From assembly GCA_019635415.1 (NCBI GenBank), contig JAHBZN010000002.1:1116001-1180000 (forward strand): a DNA stretch of 64,000 bases, read 5' to 3'. The position numbers and the translations under genes are program-made. The notes under the pieces are model-generated. The model worked only from the letters and a program-made list of their open reading frames with translations, made no database searches and was not told the origin of the DNA. Shown piece by piece: positions 1 to 9,314 of this stretch. Each line of letters opens with the position of its first letter. Position 1 is the stretch's first letter. The stretch is from Ramlibacter sp. GTDB taxonomy: Bacteria > Pseudomonadota > Gammaproteobacteria > Burkholderiales > Burkholderiaceae_C.

Positions 1-26
1 GATCCATGTATCGCCCACCAGACAAT

Positions 27-57
27 AAAAAAGCCGGCCCCACAGGCCGGCTTTTTT
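27..57. terminator. Strong bidirectional intrinsic terminator
   Basis: A perfect 13-bp inverted repeat (six A, GCCGGCC, loop CCACA, GGCCGGC, six T) gives a GC-rich stem with a U tract on either strand. It follows the end of the minus-strand cyclic-nucleotide-domain gene and would also stop transcription entering from the left. Confidence 0.9.
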
Positions 58-88
58 CATTGGCATGGGCGCAGGGCCCGTGCCGCGG

Positions 89-580
89 TCAGGTCACTGC
101 CACGCGCTTGCTCACGTCCAGCATGCGGGTGGACACGATGGCCCCCAACGCCATCGCCAGCGCGAGCGCCACGGCGGTTTGCTGCCGCGACAATTTTTCA
201 AAGCGTTCGGGCGTCAGGCCCCAGACCCGGCTTTCCTCGAGCGCCTGCACCGTGGCATTGCGCTCGATCTGCGAGAAGAACGCGCCTTCGCCCACCACGG
301 CGCCGGGCCCCAGCAGGGCGATCTGGATCTGCCCGGCCTGGTCGCCGTAGTGCACGCGCAAGGTGCCGGACTCGACAAAATACAGCGACCGGTCCAGCGC
401 GCCCTGGGCGATCAGCACATGGCCGCGTTGCACGGATTCAGCGGTCAGGAAATCGGCGAGCACAGGCCACGCGGTCTCGGGCATGAAGCGCGCGAGCGTG
501 TCGTCGCGGGAGTTGGCCGCCACGGCGGCGACCAGCCTGGAGATGTCGGGCGTCCTGGGCTTGAGGAAGGGCAGGCTCAT
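89..580 (-). CDS. Cyclic nucleotide-binding domain protein without a DNA-binding domain
   Basis: A 163-residue protein. Residues about 45-130 read as a cAMP-binding-type beta-roll (RGHVLIAQG, SLYFVESGTLRV, GPGAVVGEGAFF, RNATVQALEES), as in the N-terminal half of CRP/FNR proteins. The usual C-terminal helix-turn-helix is absent; the protein ends in a hydrophobic, alanine-rich helix. It begins 8 bp after the LysR gene on the same strand, so the two are probably co-transcribed. The ligand is unknown. It may be a stand-alone sensor or partner protein. The ATG has no strong ribosome-binding site, which fits translational coupling to the LysR gene. Confidence 0.75.
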   Translation of the reverse strand: MSLPFLKPRTPDISRLVAAVAANSRDDTLARFMPETAWPVLADFLTAESVQRGHVLIAQGALDRSLYFVESGTLRVHYGDQAGQIQIALLGPGAVVGEGAFFSQIERNATVQALEESRVWGLTPERFEKLSRQQTAVALALAMALGAIVSTRMLDVSKRVAVT

Positions 581-588
581 GGTGTCAG

Positions 589-1545
589 TCAGATCGGCGC
601 GGGTTCATTATGCGGCCTGGGTCGCCGTGCAGGCCCGGTAAAGGGGTCCGGCGCGCCCGGGTGGTGGCATTCATCGAGCAGCCAGCGGCGGAACCGTTCG
701 AGCGGCTCCTGGTGCGCGCGGGCCTCGGGGTAGCATAACCAATAGCCCTGGTCGTCGACATAGCCGTCGTCCAGCGGCGCGGACACCAGCCCCGCAGCGA
801 TGTCATCGCGCACCAGGCACTGCGGCACCAGCGCCAACCCCATGCCGGCCGCCACCGCGCGGATCAGGCTGTGAAACTGGTCCAGTTGCGGGCCGGCCAG
901 CGGGTTGAGGCCCTGCACGCCGTGGGTGTCGCACCAGTGCGCCCAGGCCTGCGGCACCGACACATGCTGCAGCAGCGTGAACTGGCGAATGTCGGCCGGC
1001 TTGCGCAACAGGGGCTTGCCACGCGGCGAGGGCGGGGCGATCAGCATGACCTCGCGTCCCGTCAGGTAGTCGGCCACGGCGCCAGGCCAATGGCCGTCCC
1101 CGAACAGGATGGAGCAGTCAAGGTCGGCCCGGTGGAAGTCGTAACCCTGCACATAGGGCACGAAATGCAGCTCGATCTGGGGGTGCACCTGCTGGAAGCG
1201 GGGCAGCCGGGGGATCAGCCACTTGGCGCCAAACGTGGGCAGTGTGGACAGATTCAGCGCACCGCCGCCATCGCCACTGGTGATGAGGTCCAGTGTGGCC
1301 GCTTCCAGCTGCGCCAGCAGGGGCCGCACCGCGGCCTCGTAGCGCTGGCCCGCGGGCGTCAGGCTCAGGCGCTTGCGCACCCGTTCGAACAGGGCCACGC
1401 CGGTCCAGCGCTCCAGTTCCTGCACCTGCTTGCTCACGGCGCTCTGGGTGAGGTGCAGCGACTCCGCCGCGCGCGAGATGCTGCCGAACCGCGCCGTGGT
1501 GGCGAAGGCGCGCAACAGGTGCAGAGGAGGGTTCAGGCGTCTCAC
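589..1545 (-). CDS. LysR-type transcriptional regulator (GcvA-like)
   Basis: 318 residues. The N-terminal winged helix-turn-helix lies at about residues 10-65, with the typical recognition segment ISRAAESLHLTQSAVSKQV, followed by a LysR substrate-binding domain to about residue 300. The start is GTG with an AAGG sequence upstream. It is divergent from the Bug-type binding protein at 1653, so it most likely controls that gene and its downstream enzymes in response to a small organic acid. The target and effector are inferred from orientation only. Confidence 0.85.
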   Translation of the reverse strand: MRRLNPPLHLLRAFATTARFGSISRAAESLHLTQSAVSKQVQELERWTGVALFERVRKRLSLTPAGQRYEAAVRPLLAQLEAATLDLITSGDGGGALNLSTLPTFGAKWLIPRLPRFQQVHPQIELHFVPYVQGYDFHRADLDCSILFGDGHWPGAVADYLTGREVMLIAPPSPRGKPLLRKPADIRQFTLLQHVSVPQAWAHWCDTHGVQGLNPLAGPQLDQFHSLIRAVAAGMGLALVPQCLVRDDIAAGLVSAPLDDGYVDDQGYWLCYPEARAHQEPLERFRRWLLDECHHPGAPDPFTGPARRPRPHNEPAPI

Positions 1546-1560
1546 GCAATGACCTTGTAA

Positions 1561-1573
1561 TTCCAGTTTGGAA
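1561..1573. promoter_or_regulatory. Candidate LysR-box (T-N11-A) operator
   Basis: TTCCAGTTTGGAA is a T-N11-A motif inside a 6-bp inverted repeat (ATTCCA/TGGAAT, 3-bp spacer). It lies 15 bp before the lysR start, between the divergent lysR and Bug genes. This is where LysR proteins normally bind for autoregulation and divergent activation. Confidence 0.5.
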
Positions 1574-1652
1574 TGTTATCAGGCGGGAGTTTCATTTGCG
1601 GGAATGACGGCTGTTGCACAGAATCGAATCACCATAACCGTTGGAGAACGCC

Positions 1653-2612
1653 ATGATGCGACGTCGGGAACTCTTGAGCCTTGCCTCTGGAACATTACTC
1701 ACTGGAATATCACGGGCAGACAACCGGCCGCTGCGCCTGGTGGTGCCCTTTCCGCCCGGGGGCGCCACCGACATCACGGCCCGGGTCCTGACCGAGCCGC
1801 TGGCCCGCGTGCTGGGCCAGCCCGCGGTGGTGGAAAACCGTGGCGGAGCCGGCGGCTCCATCGGCATGGCCGAAGTCGCCAAGTCGGCGCCGGATGGCCT
1901 GACGCTGGGGGTGGCCACACTGTCCACCCACGGGGTCAACCCGGCCGTGTACCACAAGCTGCCCTACGACCCGGTCAAGGACTTTGCCGCCGTGACCGAG
2001 GTGGTCAAGGCGCCGGGCGTGCTGGTGGTCAGCCAGGCGCTGCCGGTGCGCAACTACGCGGAATTCATCAAGTACCTCAAGGCCAACCCCGGCAAGGTGA
2101 CCTATGCCTCGCCGGGCAACGGCACCATCGGCCACATGTGGGCGGAGCTGTTCAAAAGCACGACCAACACCTTCATGGTGCACATCCCCTACCGCGGCGC
2201 GGGGCCGGCCAAGAACGATCTGCTGGCCGGGCAGGTCGGCGTGTATTTCGACCAGGTGGCGTCGTCACTGCCCTACATCAAGTCGGGCCAGCTGCGGGCC
2301 CTGGCTGTGTCCTGGAGCCAGCGGCTGGAGGTGCTGCCCGATGTGCCGACCTACGCGGAGCTGAGCCTGTTCTCCAACAACGACCCCTCCTGGTTCGGCC
2401 TGGTGGCGCCTGCCGCCACGCCTCGGCCCACCACGGCGCGCTTGCAGGAGGCCGTGGCCAAGGTGTTGAAGGAGCCCGATGTGCGGGCCCGGCTGGCGGC
2501 CCAGGGCCTGTTCCCCTCGGGCTCCCGACCCGACGAATTCGCCGCCCAGATCCGCAAGGAGATCGACAAGATGCAGCGCATCAGCCGCTTTGCGCGCATC
2601 CGCCTTGATTGA
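1653..2612 (+). CDS. Bug family tripartite tricarboxylate transporter substrate-binding protein
   Basis: 319 residues with an N-terminal export signal (MMRRRELLSLASGTLLTG) and the Bug/TctC signature just after it (LRLVVPFPPGGATDITAR). The remainder matches the two-lobed periplasmic binding fold (HIPYRGAGPAKNDLLAGQ is the typical ligand-loop region). It should capture a carboxylate in the periplasm. No TctA/TctB membrane subunits are in the window, as is common for orphan Bug proteins in Burkholderiales. The start was chosen at the ATG preceded by GGAGA. The downstream amidohydrolase and oxidoreductase suggest a glutamate or hydroxyglutarate-like ligand, but this is inference. Confidence 0.85.
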   Translation: MMRRRELLSLASGTLLTGISRADNRPLRLVVPFPPGGATDITARVLTEPLARVLGQPAVVENRGGAGGSIGMAEVAKSAPDGLTLGVATLSTHGVNPAVYHKLPYDPVKDFAAVTEVVKAPGVLVVSQALPVRNYAEFIKYLKANPGKVTYASPGNGTIGHMWAELFKSTTNTFMVHIPYRGAGPAKNDLLAGQVGVYFDQVASSLPYIKSGQLRALAVSWSQRLEVLPDVPTYAELSLFSNNDPSWFGLVAPAATPRPTTARLQEAVAKVLKEPDVRARLAAQGLFPSGSRPDEFAAQIRKEIDKMQRISRFARIRLD

Positions 2613-2685
2613 GGCGGCGCGCGAGGGGGCCGTACTGCGGCTGCTGCGCAGCCGCTTCGGCGCGCGCTGCGCCACAATGGCAGGC

Positions 2686-3534
2686 ATGACGTCAATGATC
2701 CGTGTGCTGCCGGGCAGCACGCCGCTGGTGCTGGACTCTCCCCACAGCGGCACCCAATACCCCGCCGACTTTGGATTTGCCTGTGATGCGCAGCGACTGC
2801 GCCAGGCCGAAGACACCCACGTCGAGAAGCTCTACGCTTTTGCGCCCGGCCTGGGGGTGGCCTGGATCGAGGCCCTGTTCCCGCGCAGCTACCTAGATGC
2901 CAACCGGGACACGACCGAGGTGGACGAGTCGATGCTGGACGCGCCCTGGCCCGGCCCCGTTGCCACCAACGCGCAGACGCTGTCCAAGGTGCGGCTGGGC
3001 AAGGGCCTGATCTGGCGCTGTACCGACGAAGGCGAAGCCCTGTACGACCGCGTGCTGGGCGTGGCCGAGGTGCAGTCGCGCATCGACCGCTGCTGGCGGC
3101 CCTACCACGCGGCGGTGGCGCAGGCCATCGAATCCGCGCATGCGCGCCATGGCTACAGCCTGCACGTCAATTGTCATTCCATGCCGGCCGTGGCGTCGCT
3201 GAAGGCCACCAACTTTCCCGGGCTGGTCCATGCGGACTTCGTGGTGGGCGACCGGGATGGCAGCACCGCCAGCCCGGCGTTGTCGGCTCTGGTGATGGAA
3301 CACCTGCGCAGCCTGGGCTACAGCGTGGCCCACAACCACCCCTACAAGGGGGTGGAGCTGGTGCGCCGCTACGGGCAGCCGGCGCAGCAGCGCCACAGCC
3401 TGCAGCTGGAAATCAACCGCAAGCTCTACATGGACGAAACGACGCTGGACATGTCGCCAGGCTTTGGCCAGCTGCAGGAGCACCTGCAGTCGCTGGTGGC
3501 GTTGCTGCTGGCCACCGATCCCCGGCGGCTGTGA
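2686..3534 (+). CDS. N-formylglutamate amidohydrolase family protein
   Basis: 282 residues. Family motifs are visible in order: [11 protein letters not shown] near the N terminus, [37 protein letters not shown] and [13 protein letters not shown] near the C terminus. These residues belong to the zinc-dependent N-formylglutamate deformylase (HutG-type) fold, which releases formate from N-formyl-glutamate at the end of one histidine degradation route. No hut genes are nearby, so the true substrate may differ. The stop overlaps the next start (TGATG), showing translational coupling to the FAD oxidoreductase. An alternative ATG lies at 2677. Confidence 0.8.
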   Translation: MTSMIRVLPGSTPLVLDSPHSGTQYPADFGFACDAQRLRQAEDTHVEKLYAFAPGLGVAWIEALFPRSYLDANRDTTEVDESMLDAPWPGPVATNAQTLSKVRLGKGLIWRCTDEGEALYDRVLGVAEVQSRIDRCWRPYHAAVAQAIESAHARHGYSLHVNCHSMPAVASLKATNFPGLVHADFVVGDRDGSTASPALSALVMEHLRSLGYSVAHNHPYKGVELVRRYGQPAQQRHSLQLEINRKLYMDETTLDMSPGFGQLQEHLQSLVALLLATDPRRL

Positions 3535-4649
3535 TGGAGCGGCTGGATTGCGTGGTCGTGGGCGCCGGTGTGGTCGGTCTGGCCGTGGCGCGCGCGCTGG
3601 CCCTGCGCGGCCGCGAGGTCATGGTGCTGGAGGCCACCGAGGCGATCGGCACGGGCACCAGCTCGCGCAACAGCGAGGTGATTCACGCCGGCATCTACTA
3701 CCCGGCAGGCTCGCTCAAAGCCCGCCTGTGTGTGCAGGGCAAGCAGCAGCTGTACGCGTACTGCGCCGAGCGGGGCCTTGGCCACCGGCGCTGCGGCAAG
3801 CTGATCGTGGCCACCAGCGACGCGCAGGTCGCGGCGCTACAGGGCATCGTGGCCAAGGCGGCGGCCAACGGCGTCGGCGACCTGAAGCTGCTCACGCGCG
3901 ATGAAGCTCGCGCGCTCGAGCCGCAGCTCGAGTGTGTGGCGGCCGTGCATTCGCCGAGCACGGGCATCGTGGACAGCCATGGCTTGATGCTGTCGCTGCA
4001 GGGCGATCTGGAGCATGCGGGCGGCATGGTGGCTTTCAATTCCGCATTGAATCGGGCGGTAGCCCAGGTGGGACGGCCACAGGACGCTATTGTTTTGGTA
4101 GCGGAAGACGGCACCGAGCTGGCTGCGCGCACGGTGGTCAACGCCGCCGGCCTGCAGGCGCCGGCCCTGGCCGCGCGCTTCGAGGGGCTGGACGCGCGGC
4201 ATGTGCCCACCGCGTACTTTGCCAAGGGCAACTACTTCACGCTGGCGGGCCGCTCCCCGTTCTCGCGGCTGATCTACCCGGTGCCCGAGGCGGCGGGGCT
4301 GGGCGTGCATCTCACGCTGGACCTGGGGGGGCAGGCCAAATTCGGGCCGGACGTCCAATGGGTCGACTCCCCTGACGACCTGGTGGTGGACCCGCGCCGC
4401 GGCGATGGCTTCTATGCCGAGGTGCGCAAGTACTGGCCGGCGCTGGCCGATGGCGCGCTGCAGCCGGGTTATGCGGGCATGCGTCCCAAGATCAGCGCGC
4501 CCCATGAACCGGCGGCGGACTTCGTGATCCAGGGCCCGGCCGCGCACGGCGTGGCCGGACTGGTGAACCTGTTCGGCATCGAGTCGCCAGGTTTGACGAG
4601 CAGCCTGGCCCTGGGTGAAGCGGTGGCCGATCTGCTATCAGATCAATAG
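3534..4649 (+). CDS. lhgO: FAD-dependent oxidoreductase, L-2-hydroxyglutarate oxidase (LhgO) type
   Basis: 371 residues. The N terminus carries the dinucleotide-binding GxGxxG of the DAO family ([17 protein letters not shown]), followed by the LhgO-like segment [16 protein letters not shown]. The C terminus has [15 protein letters not shown] and [17 protein letters not shown]. The family oxidises L-2-hydroxyglutarate or related 2-hydroxy acids to the keto acid. It is coupled to the upstream amidohydrolase. Two copies of the dispersed element touch this gene: one inside the coding region (4054-4103) and one that supplies its last codons and stop (from 4632). The family call is firm; the substrate is not. 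Confidence 0.75.
   Translation: MERLDCVVVGAGVVGLAVARALALRGREVMVLEATEAIGTGTSSRNSEVIHAGIYYPAGSLKARLCVQGKQQLYAYCAERGLGHRRCGKLIVATSDAQVAALQGIVAKAAANGVGDLKLLTRDEARALEPQLECVAAVHSPSTGIVDSHGLMLSLQGDLEHAGGMVAFNSALNRAVAQVGRPQDAIVLVAEDGTELAARTVVNAAGLQAPALAARFEGLDARHVPTAYFAKGNYFTLAGRSPFSRLIYPVPEAAGLGVHLTLDLGGQAKFGPDVQWVDSPDDLVVDPRRGDGFYAEVRKYWPALADGALQPGYAGMRPKISAPHEPAADFVIQGPAAHGVAGLVNLFGIESPGLTSSLALGEAVADLLSDQ
4054..4103 (+). repeat. Dispersed GCTATCAAAA element, copy 1, inside the lhgO frame
   Basis: The left end GGCGGTAGCCC and the right end GACGCTATTGTTTTGGTAGC match the other copies in this window. Here the element is read in frame as part of the lhgO protein ([19 protein letters not shown]). The right end is diverged (TATTGTTTT in place of TATCAAAA). 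Confidence 0.55.
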
Positions 4650-4691
4650 CGCCTGAAGGCCGACTGGCAAGGGCTACAGCTTGTTTTTGAG
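4632..4691 (-). repeat. Dispersed GCTATCAAAA element, copy 2, at the convergent lhgO/pyrD ends
   Basis: On the minus strand the order is CTCAAAAACAAGCTGTAGCCCTTGCC, spacer, GCGCTATTGATCTGATAGCA when read in pieces. The lhgO stop (TAG at 4647-4649) and the pyrD C-terminal codons and stop (TAG, 4676-4674) both lie within it, so one element ends two convergent genes. Confidence 0.7.
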
Positions 4692-5735
4692 GGCCGTCGC
4701 GGCCTGGCGAACAAGGTCCGGACCCTTGTAGATCAGCCCGGTGTAGATCTGCACGAGATCAGCGCCCGCCTCGATCTTGGACAGTGCATCGGCCGCGCTG
4801 AGGACCCCGCCCACGCCAATGATCGGGAAGCCCCGGCCCAGGGCGGTGCGCAACTGGGCGATCACGCGGTTGCTGGCGGCCAGCACGGGCGCACCGCTCA
4901 GGCCACCGGCCTCGTCAGCGTGCGGCAGGCCCTTCACGGCGTCGCGGCTCAGGGTGGTGTTGGTCGCCACCACCCCGTCCATGGCGTGGCGCTTCAGCGT
5001 GGCGGCAATCACCTCCACCTGTGCCTCATCGAGGTCCGGGGCGATCTTGATGAACAGCGGCACGCGCTTGCCATGCTGCGTGGCCAGTGCCTCGCGCCGC
5101 TGGGCCAGCGCGCCGAGCAGCCCGTCCAGCGCTTCATCGCCCTGGAGCGCCCGCAGGTTCTTGGTGTTGGGTGAGCTGATGTTGACGGTGACGTAGTCGG
5201 CATGCGGGTAGACGCCTTCCAGACCGGTGAGATAGTCGCGCGTGGCGTCCTCGATCGGGGTGCTGGCGTTCTTGCCGATGTTCAGGCCCAGTACCAGAGG
5301 GGTGCCCTGGCCGCGCCGGCCGGGCTGGCGCAGTTCACAGCGCTGCACGTTGGCAATGAAGGCATCGAGGCCATCGTTGTTGAAGCCCAGCCGGTTGATC
5401 AGCGCGTGGGCCTGCGGCAGGCGGAACATGCGGGGCTTGGGGTTGCCGGGCTGCCCCTTGGGTGTGACGGTGCCGACTTCGATGAACCCGAACCCCAGCG
5501 CGGCCAGCCCGTCGATGCAGCGTGCGTTCTTGTCCAGCCCCGCGGCCAGGCCCACGCGGTTGGGAAAGCGCAGGCCGGCCAGCTCCACCGGATCGTCCAC
5601 GCGGGCATTGCAGTAGGCCCACTGCAGCGGCGTGCCCTGCATGCGGGCCAGCGAGTGCAGGGTCAGTTCATGGGCCGTTTCAGGGTCCAGTCCGAAGAGA
5701 AAGGGACGGGCGAGGGCGTAGGGCAGCAGCGACAT
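4674..5735 (-). CDS. pyrD: Dihydroorotate dehydrogenase, class 2 (quinone-dependent)
   Basis: 353 residues. It catalyses the fourth step of pyrimidine synthesis at the inner membrane, passing electrons from dihydroorotate to quinone through FMN. Visible family motifs: [31 protein letters not shown] (the class-2 active-site serine region), [17 protein letters not shown] and [12 protein letters not shown]. The N-terminal helix typical of class 2 is present ([21 protein letters not shown]). The start was chosen at the ATG before SLLPYALA, which matches the family. It is divergent from rpiA across about 60 bp. Its C-terminal LKNKL is encoded by the dispersed element at 4632-4691. Confidence 0.95.
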   Translation of the reverse strand: MSLLPYALARPFLFGLDPETAHELTLHSLARMQGTPLQWAYCNARVDDPVELAGLRFPNRVGLAAGLDKNARCIDGLAALGFGFIEVGTVTPKGQPGNPKPRMFRLPQAHALINRLGFNNDGLDAFIANVQRCELRQPGRRGQGTPLVLGLNIGKNASTPIEDATRDYLTGLEGVYPHADYVTVNISSPNTKNLRALQGDEALDGLLGALAQRREALATQHGKRVPLFIKIAPDLDEAQVEVIAATLKRHAMDGVVATNTTLSRDAVKGLPHADEAGGLSGAPVLAASNRVIAQLRTALGRGFPIIGVGGVLSAADALSKIEAGADLVQIYTGLIYKGPDLVRQAATALKNKL

Positions 5736-5794
5736 CAGGCGGGGAGGGCGAAGGGGACGTTGGATAATTCGGGGAACTCCACGGATTTTCCCAG

Positions 5795-6466
5795 ATGACA
5801 CAAGACGAACTCAAAACCCTGGTCGGCCAGGCCGCGCTGCAATATGTGGTGCCCGGCGAAATCGTCGGCGTGGGCACCGGCTCCACCGTCAACAAATTCA
5901 TTGACGCGCTGGCCACCATCAAGGACCAGATCAAGGGCGCCGTCTCCAGCTCGGTTGCCTCCACCGAACGCCTGCAGGCGCTGGGCATCCCCGTGTTTGA
6001 CAGCAACGAGGTGGCCGAGCTCTCGGTCTACATTGATGGTGCCGACGAGATCGACGGCCAGGGCCACATGGTCAAGGGCGGCGGCGCCGCGCTCACGCGC
6101 GAGAAGATCGTGGCGGCGCAGTCCAAGCGTTTTGTCTGCATCGCCGACGAAAGCAAGCGAGTCGAGGTGCTCGGCAAATTCCCTCTGCCTGTGGAGATCA
6201 TCCCCATGGCCACCGAGCGTCTGGTGCGCCAGTTTGCCGCCATGGGCGGCACGGCCAGCGTGCGCCTGAAGGACGGCCAGACCCTGGTCACCGACAACGG
6301 CCAGCACATCCTGGACGTGACCGGCCTGCAGATCACCGACCCGCTGGCCTTTGAGGCCCAGGTCAGCCAGTGGCCGGGCGTGGTGACGGTAGGGGTGTTT
6401 GCGTTCCAGAAGGCCAGTGTGTGCCTGCTGGGGACGGGCGAAGGGGTGAAGACGCTGGAGTTTTGA
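5795..6466 (+). CDS. rpiA: Ribose-5-phosphate isomerase A
   Basis: 223 residues, the full family length. Interconverts ribose 5-phosphate and ribulose 5-phosphate in the cytosolic pentose phosphate pathway. Motifs in order: [15 protein letters not shown] (phosphate loop), [23 protein letters not shown] (catalytic aspartates), [14 protein letters not shown] (catalytic glutamate and lysine), and [10 protein letters not shown] near the C terminus. It is divergent from pyrD and convergent with the glutaredoxin-like gene. Confidence 0.95.
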   Translation: MTQDELKTLVGQAALQYVVPGEIVGVGTGSTVNKFIDALATIKDQIKGAVSSSVASTERLQALGIPVFDSNEVAELSVYIDGADEIDGQGHMVKGGGAALTREKIVAAQSKRFVCIADESKRVEVLGKFPLPVEIIPMATERLVRQFAAMGGTASVRLKDGQTLVTDNGQHILDVTGLQITDPLAFEAQVSQWPGVVTVGVFAFQKASVCLLGTGEGVKTLEF

Positions 6467-6517
6467 TGGACCCGATGGGGCTGGGTTGAGGCCAGAAGCC
6501 CGTCCTGGATCGCAGGA

Positions 6518-6539
6518 CCCGCATCGGCAAAGATGCGGG
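6518..6539. terminator. Hairpin between convergent genes, possible terminator
   Basis: CCCGCATC, loop GGCAAA, GATGCGGG forms a perfect 8-bp stem in the 95-bp gap between the ends of rpiA and the glutaredoxin-like gene. It lacks a T tract, so it may be an mRNA end-stabilising hairpin or a rho-assisted stop and not a classical terminator. Confidence 0.4.
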
Positions 6540-6561
6540 GGCTACGGGACGGCAATACCCC

Positions 6562-7260
6562 TTAGAACTGGATCCCCGCTGGGTTGTTGGCGGCTGCAGG
6601 CGGCGTGGCGGGCGTCCTTGTTTCGGCGTTCGAGGCGCGCAGGCGGCGATTGACGGCTTGCGACGTGGATTTGCCGTCACCGTCCGCAGTGGTCGAGGGC
6701 GCCTCTGCGGCAGGGCGATTCGTCTGCTGGGCCGCCACCAGCGGTGTGACCGGCGTTTGCCGATAGGCCGCCGGCAGGATCGAGTTCTTCGGGTAGCCCG
6801 CAGCGTCCAGAAACTGTGACCATTCGGTTTCCGAGAAGCCTCGCAATTGCTGTCCTCCGATGGTCAGGAACGGGACGGAACTGCTTCCACTCAGCCGCTG
6901 CAGCGCATCGATGTCCTCGTTGCTGGTCACCGATTTCTCGGTGAACGGGATACCGCGACCCGTCAGGTAGGCGCGGCCGGTGCCGCAGGGGGCGCAATCC
7001 TTGCCCGAGTACAGCGTGACCGGGTACTTGCCGGTGACCTGCCGCAGTTCATATGGCAGGGCCCCGCCGCCGCTGCCACCGCTGCCCGTGGTGACGGGCG
7101 CGGCCTTGGCGCCTTCCACCATGGGCGGCTTGTCTGAGAAGCTCACCCGGCCGTCGGGACCAACGATGCGGTAGATCTGCTGCGCGCCGGCAGGGGCCAG
7201 GGTGGCGGCCACCAGCAGGCCCGTCAGGCCGTGAACGATGCTTCGGATGGCGAGTGACAT
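6562..7260 (-). CDS. Exported DUF4124/glutaredoxin-like thiol protein
   Basis: 232 residues. A Sec signal peptide (LTGLLVAATLAPAGAQQ) is followed by a DUF4124-like segment (IYRIVGPDGRVSFSDKPP). A glutaredoxin fold then spans residues about 78-155, with a CAPC redox motif (GKDCAPCGTGRAYL), the cis-proline loop (SVPFLTIGGQQLRGF) and a helical end. The C-terminal 75 residues are low-complexity. It is probably a periplasmic thiol-disulfide protein. It lies 27 bp downstream of the prlC stop on the same strand and may be its last co-transcribed gene. Confidence 0.75.
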   Translation of the reverse strand: MSLAIRSIVHGLTGLLVAATLAPAGAQQIYRIVGPDGRVSFSDKPPMVEGAKAAPVTTGSGGSGGGALPYELRQVTGKYPVTLYSGKDCAPCGTGRAYLTGRGIPFTEKSVTSNEDIDALQRLSGSSSVPFLTIGGQQLRGFSETEWSQFLDAAGYPKNSILPAAYRQTPVTPLVAAQQTNRPAAEAPSTTADGDGKSTSQAVNRRLRASNAETRTPATPPAAANNPAGIQF

Positions 7261-7287
7261 GGACAGTTCTCCAACGCGGTGAGGGGG

Positions 7288-9309
7288 TCAGGCCATGCCC
7301 TGGTGGCGCAGCAGGGCGTCGAGCGAGGGCTCGCGGCCACGGAACGCCTTGAACGATTCCATGGCCGGTCGGCTGCCGCCCGCTTCGAGGATGGCCTGGC
7401 GGTATTTTCTACCGGTTTCGACGCTGGGCGCACCGTCTTTACCCGCTGTTTCTTCAAAAGCGGCGTAGGCATCGGCGCTGAGCACCTCGGCCCACTTGTA
7501 GCTGTAGTAACCCGCCGCGTAGCCGCCGGCAAAGATGTGGCTGAAAGTATGCGCCGTGCGGCTGAAAGCCGGGGCCGGCAGCACGGCCACTTCGGCTCGC
7601 ACCCGGTTGAGCAGGGGCATGAAGTCGCCCGCCGGGTCGTGTTCGGTGTGCAGCAGCATGTCGAACAGCGCGAACTCGATCTGGCGCAGCGTCTGCAGGC
7701 CGCTCTGGAAGTTCTTGGCGGCCAGCATCTTGTCGAACAGTGCTCGCGGCAGGGGCTCGCCGGTATCGACATGGGCCGTCATGTGGCGCAGCACGTCCCA
7801 TTCCCAGCAGAAGTTCTCCATGAACTGGCTGGGCAGTTCCACGGCGTCCCATTCGACGCCGCTGATGCCCGACACGTCATGCTCGTTGACCTGGGTCAGC
7901 ATGTGATGCAGGCCATGGCCGAACTCGTGGAACAGGGTGGTGGCATCGTCGTGCGTGAGCAGTGGCGGCTTGCCGTCCACACCGCTGGCAAAGTTGCAGA
8001 CCAGATGCGCCACGGGGGTTTGCAGACGACCGGTGTCGGGCCGCAGCCAGCGGGCGCGCACGTCGTCCATCCAGGCGCCGCCGCGCTTGCCGGTGCGGGC
8101 CGACGGGTCGAGGTAGAACTGGCCCACGAGCTGGCCCTGGCGTTCGATCCGGTAGAACTCCACCGAGGGGTGCCAGACCGGCGCGCTGTCCTTGCGGATG
8201 GCGACTTCGAAAAGGGTCTCGACGATCTTGAACAGGCCGCCCAGCACCTTGGGCGCCGTGAAGTACTGCTTGACCTCCTGCTCGCTGAAGGCATAGCGCG
8301 CTTCCTTGAGCTTTTCGCCGATGTAGGTCCAGTCCCAGGGCTGCGGATCGGGCAACCCCAGCTCCGATGCCGCGAAGGCGCGCAGGTCGGCCACGTCTTT
8401 TTCGGCATGGGGCCTGGCCTTGCGGGCCAGGTCGCGCAGGAAGCTCACGACCTGCTCCGGGGTGTCCGCCATCTTGGCGACCACCGAGACTTCGCCGAAA
8501 TTGCGATAGCCGAGCAACCGGGCCTCTTCGTGGCGCAGCGCAAGAATCTCCTGGATCAGCGCGGAATTGTCGAAGGCCGGATCGCCCTGGTCGCTGGCGC
8601 GGGTCACGTAGGCGCGGTAGAGCTTCTCGCGCAGCGCGCTGCTGCGGGCGAACTGCATCACCGGCAGGTAGCTGGGCATCTTGAGCGTGAGCTTGTATCC
8701 CCCCCGGCCTTCGCCCTGGGCCAGCGCGCGGGCTGCCTGCTTCACGTCGGAGGGCACGCCGTCCAGCTCGGCTTCGGTGGCGTAGTGGCTCCAGGCCTCG
8801 GTCGCATCAAGTGCGTTCTCGCTGAACTTCTGGCTCAGCTCGGCCTGGCGTTCCTGGATGCGTGCAAAACGCTCTTTGGCCGCGCCCGTGAGGTCGGCGC
8901 CCGACAGCACGAAATTGCGCTTGGCATTGCTGTGAGCCTGGCGCTGCTCGGCATTGAGCGTGTCGGGGGCAATGGCCTTGTATTTGGCATACAGGCGCTC
9001 GTCGGCACCCAGCCGGGTCCAGAACTCGGTGACGCGGGGCAGCGCCTCGTTGTAGGCGGCCCGCAGCTCGGGCGAGTCGGCCACGCTGTTGAGGTGGCTC
9101 ACCGCGCCCCAGGCACGACCCAGCCGCTCGGTCGCGACGTCGAGAGTGCCGGCCACGGCGCTCCACTGGGCGGGGAAGTCCGGCTGCGTCACCGTTTCCA
9201 GGGCGCCGTTGGCGGCCACGAGGAGCTGGTCAATGGCAGGGGCGACATGCTCCGGCCGGATGCGGTCGAACAGGGGCAGGTCCCCGAAATCAAGAAGAGG
9301 GTTGTTCAT
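7288..9309 (-). CDS. prlC: Oligopeptidase A (M3 family metallopeptidase)
   Basis: 673 residues, the usual length for bacterial oligopeptidase A. The zinc-binding HExxH is seen as LFHEFGHGLHHML, with the third-ligand glutamate region about 25 residues later (VEWDAVELPSQFMENFCWEW). The N-terminal helical half is typical of the M3 family. It degrades short peptides, including cleaved signal peptides, in the cytosol. Its start lies 5 bp after the folD stop, so the two form an operon in the order folD-prlC. Confidence 0.93.
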   Translation of the reverse strand: MNNPLLDFGDLPLFDRIRPEHVAPAIDQLLVAANGALETVTQPDFPAQWSAVAGTLDVATERLGRAWGAVSHLNSVADSPELRAAYNEALPRVTEFWTRLGADERLYAKYKAIAPDTLNAEQRQAHSNAKRNFVLSGADLTGAAKERFARIQERQAELSQKFSENALDATEAWSHYATEAELDGVPSDVKQAARALAQGEGRGGYKLTLKMPSYLPVMQFARSSALREKLYRAYVTRASDQGDPAFDNSALIQEILALRHEEARLLGYRNFGEVSVVAKMADTPEQVVSFLRDLARKARPHAEKDVADLRAFAASELGLPDPQPWDWTYIGEKLKEARYAFSEQEVKQYFTAPKVLGGLFKIVETLFEVAIRKDSAPVWHPSVEFYRIERQGQLVGQFYLDPSARTGKRGGAWMDDVRARWLRPDTGRLQTPVAHLVCNFASGVDGKPPLLTHDDATTLFHEFGHGLHHMLTQVNEHDVSGISGVEWDAVELPSQFMENFCWEWDVLRHMTAHVDTGEPLPRALFDKMLAAKNFQSGLQTLRQIEFALFDMLLHTEHDPAGDFMPLLNRVRAEVAVLPAPAFSRTAHTFSHIFAGGYAAGYYSYKWAEVLSADAYAAFEETAGKDGAPSVETGRKYRQAILEAGGSRPAMESFKAFRGREPSLDALLRHQGMA

Positions 9310-9314
9310 GAGGC

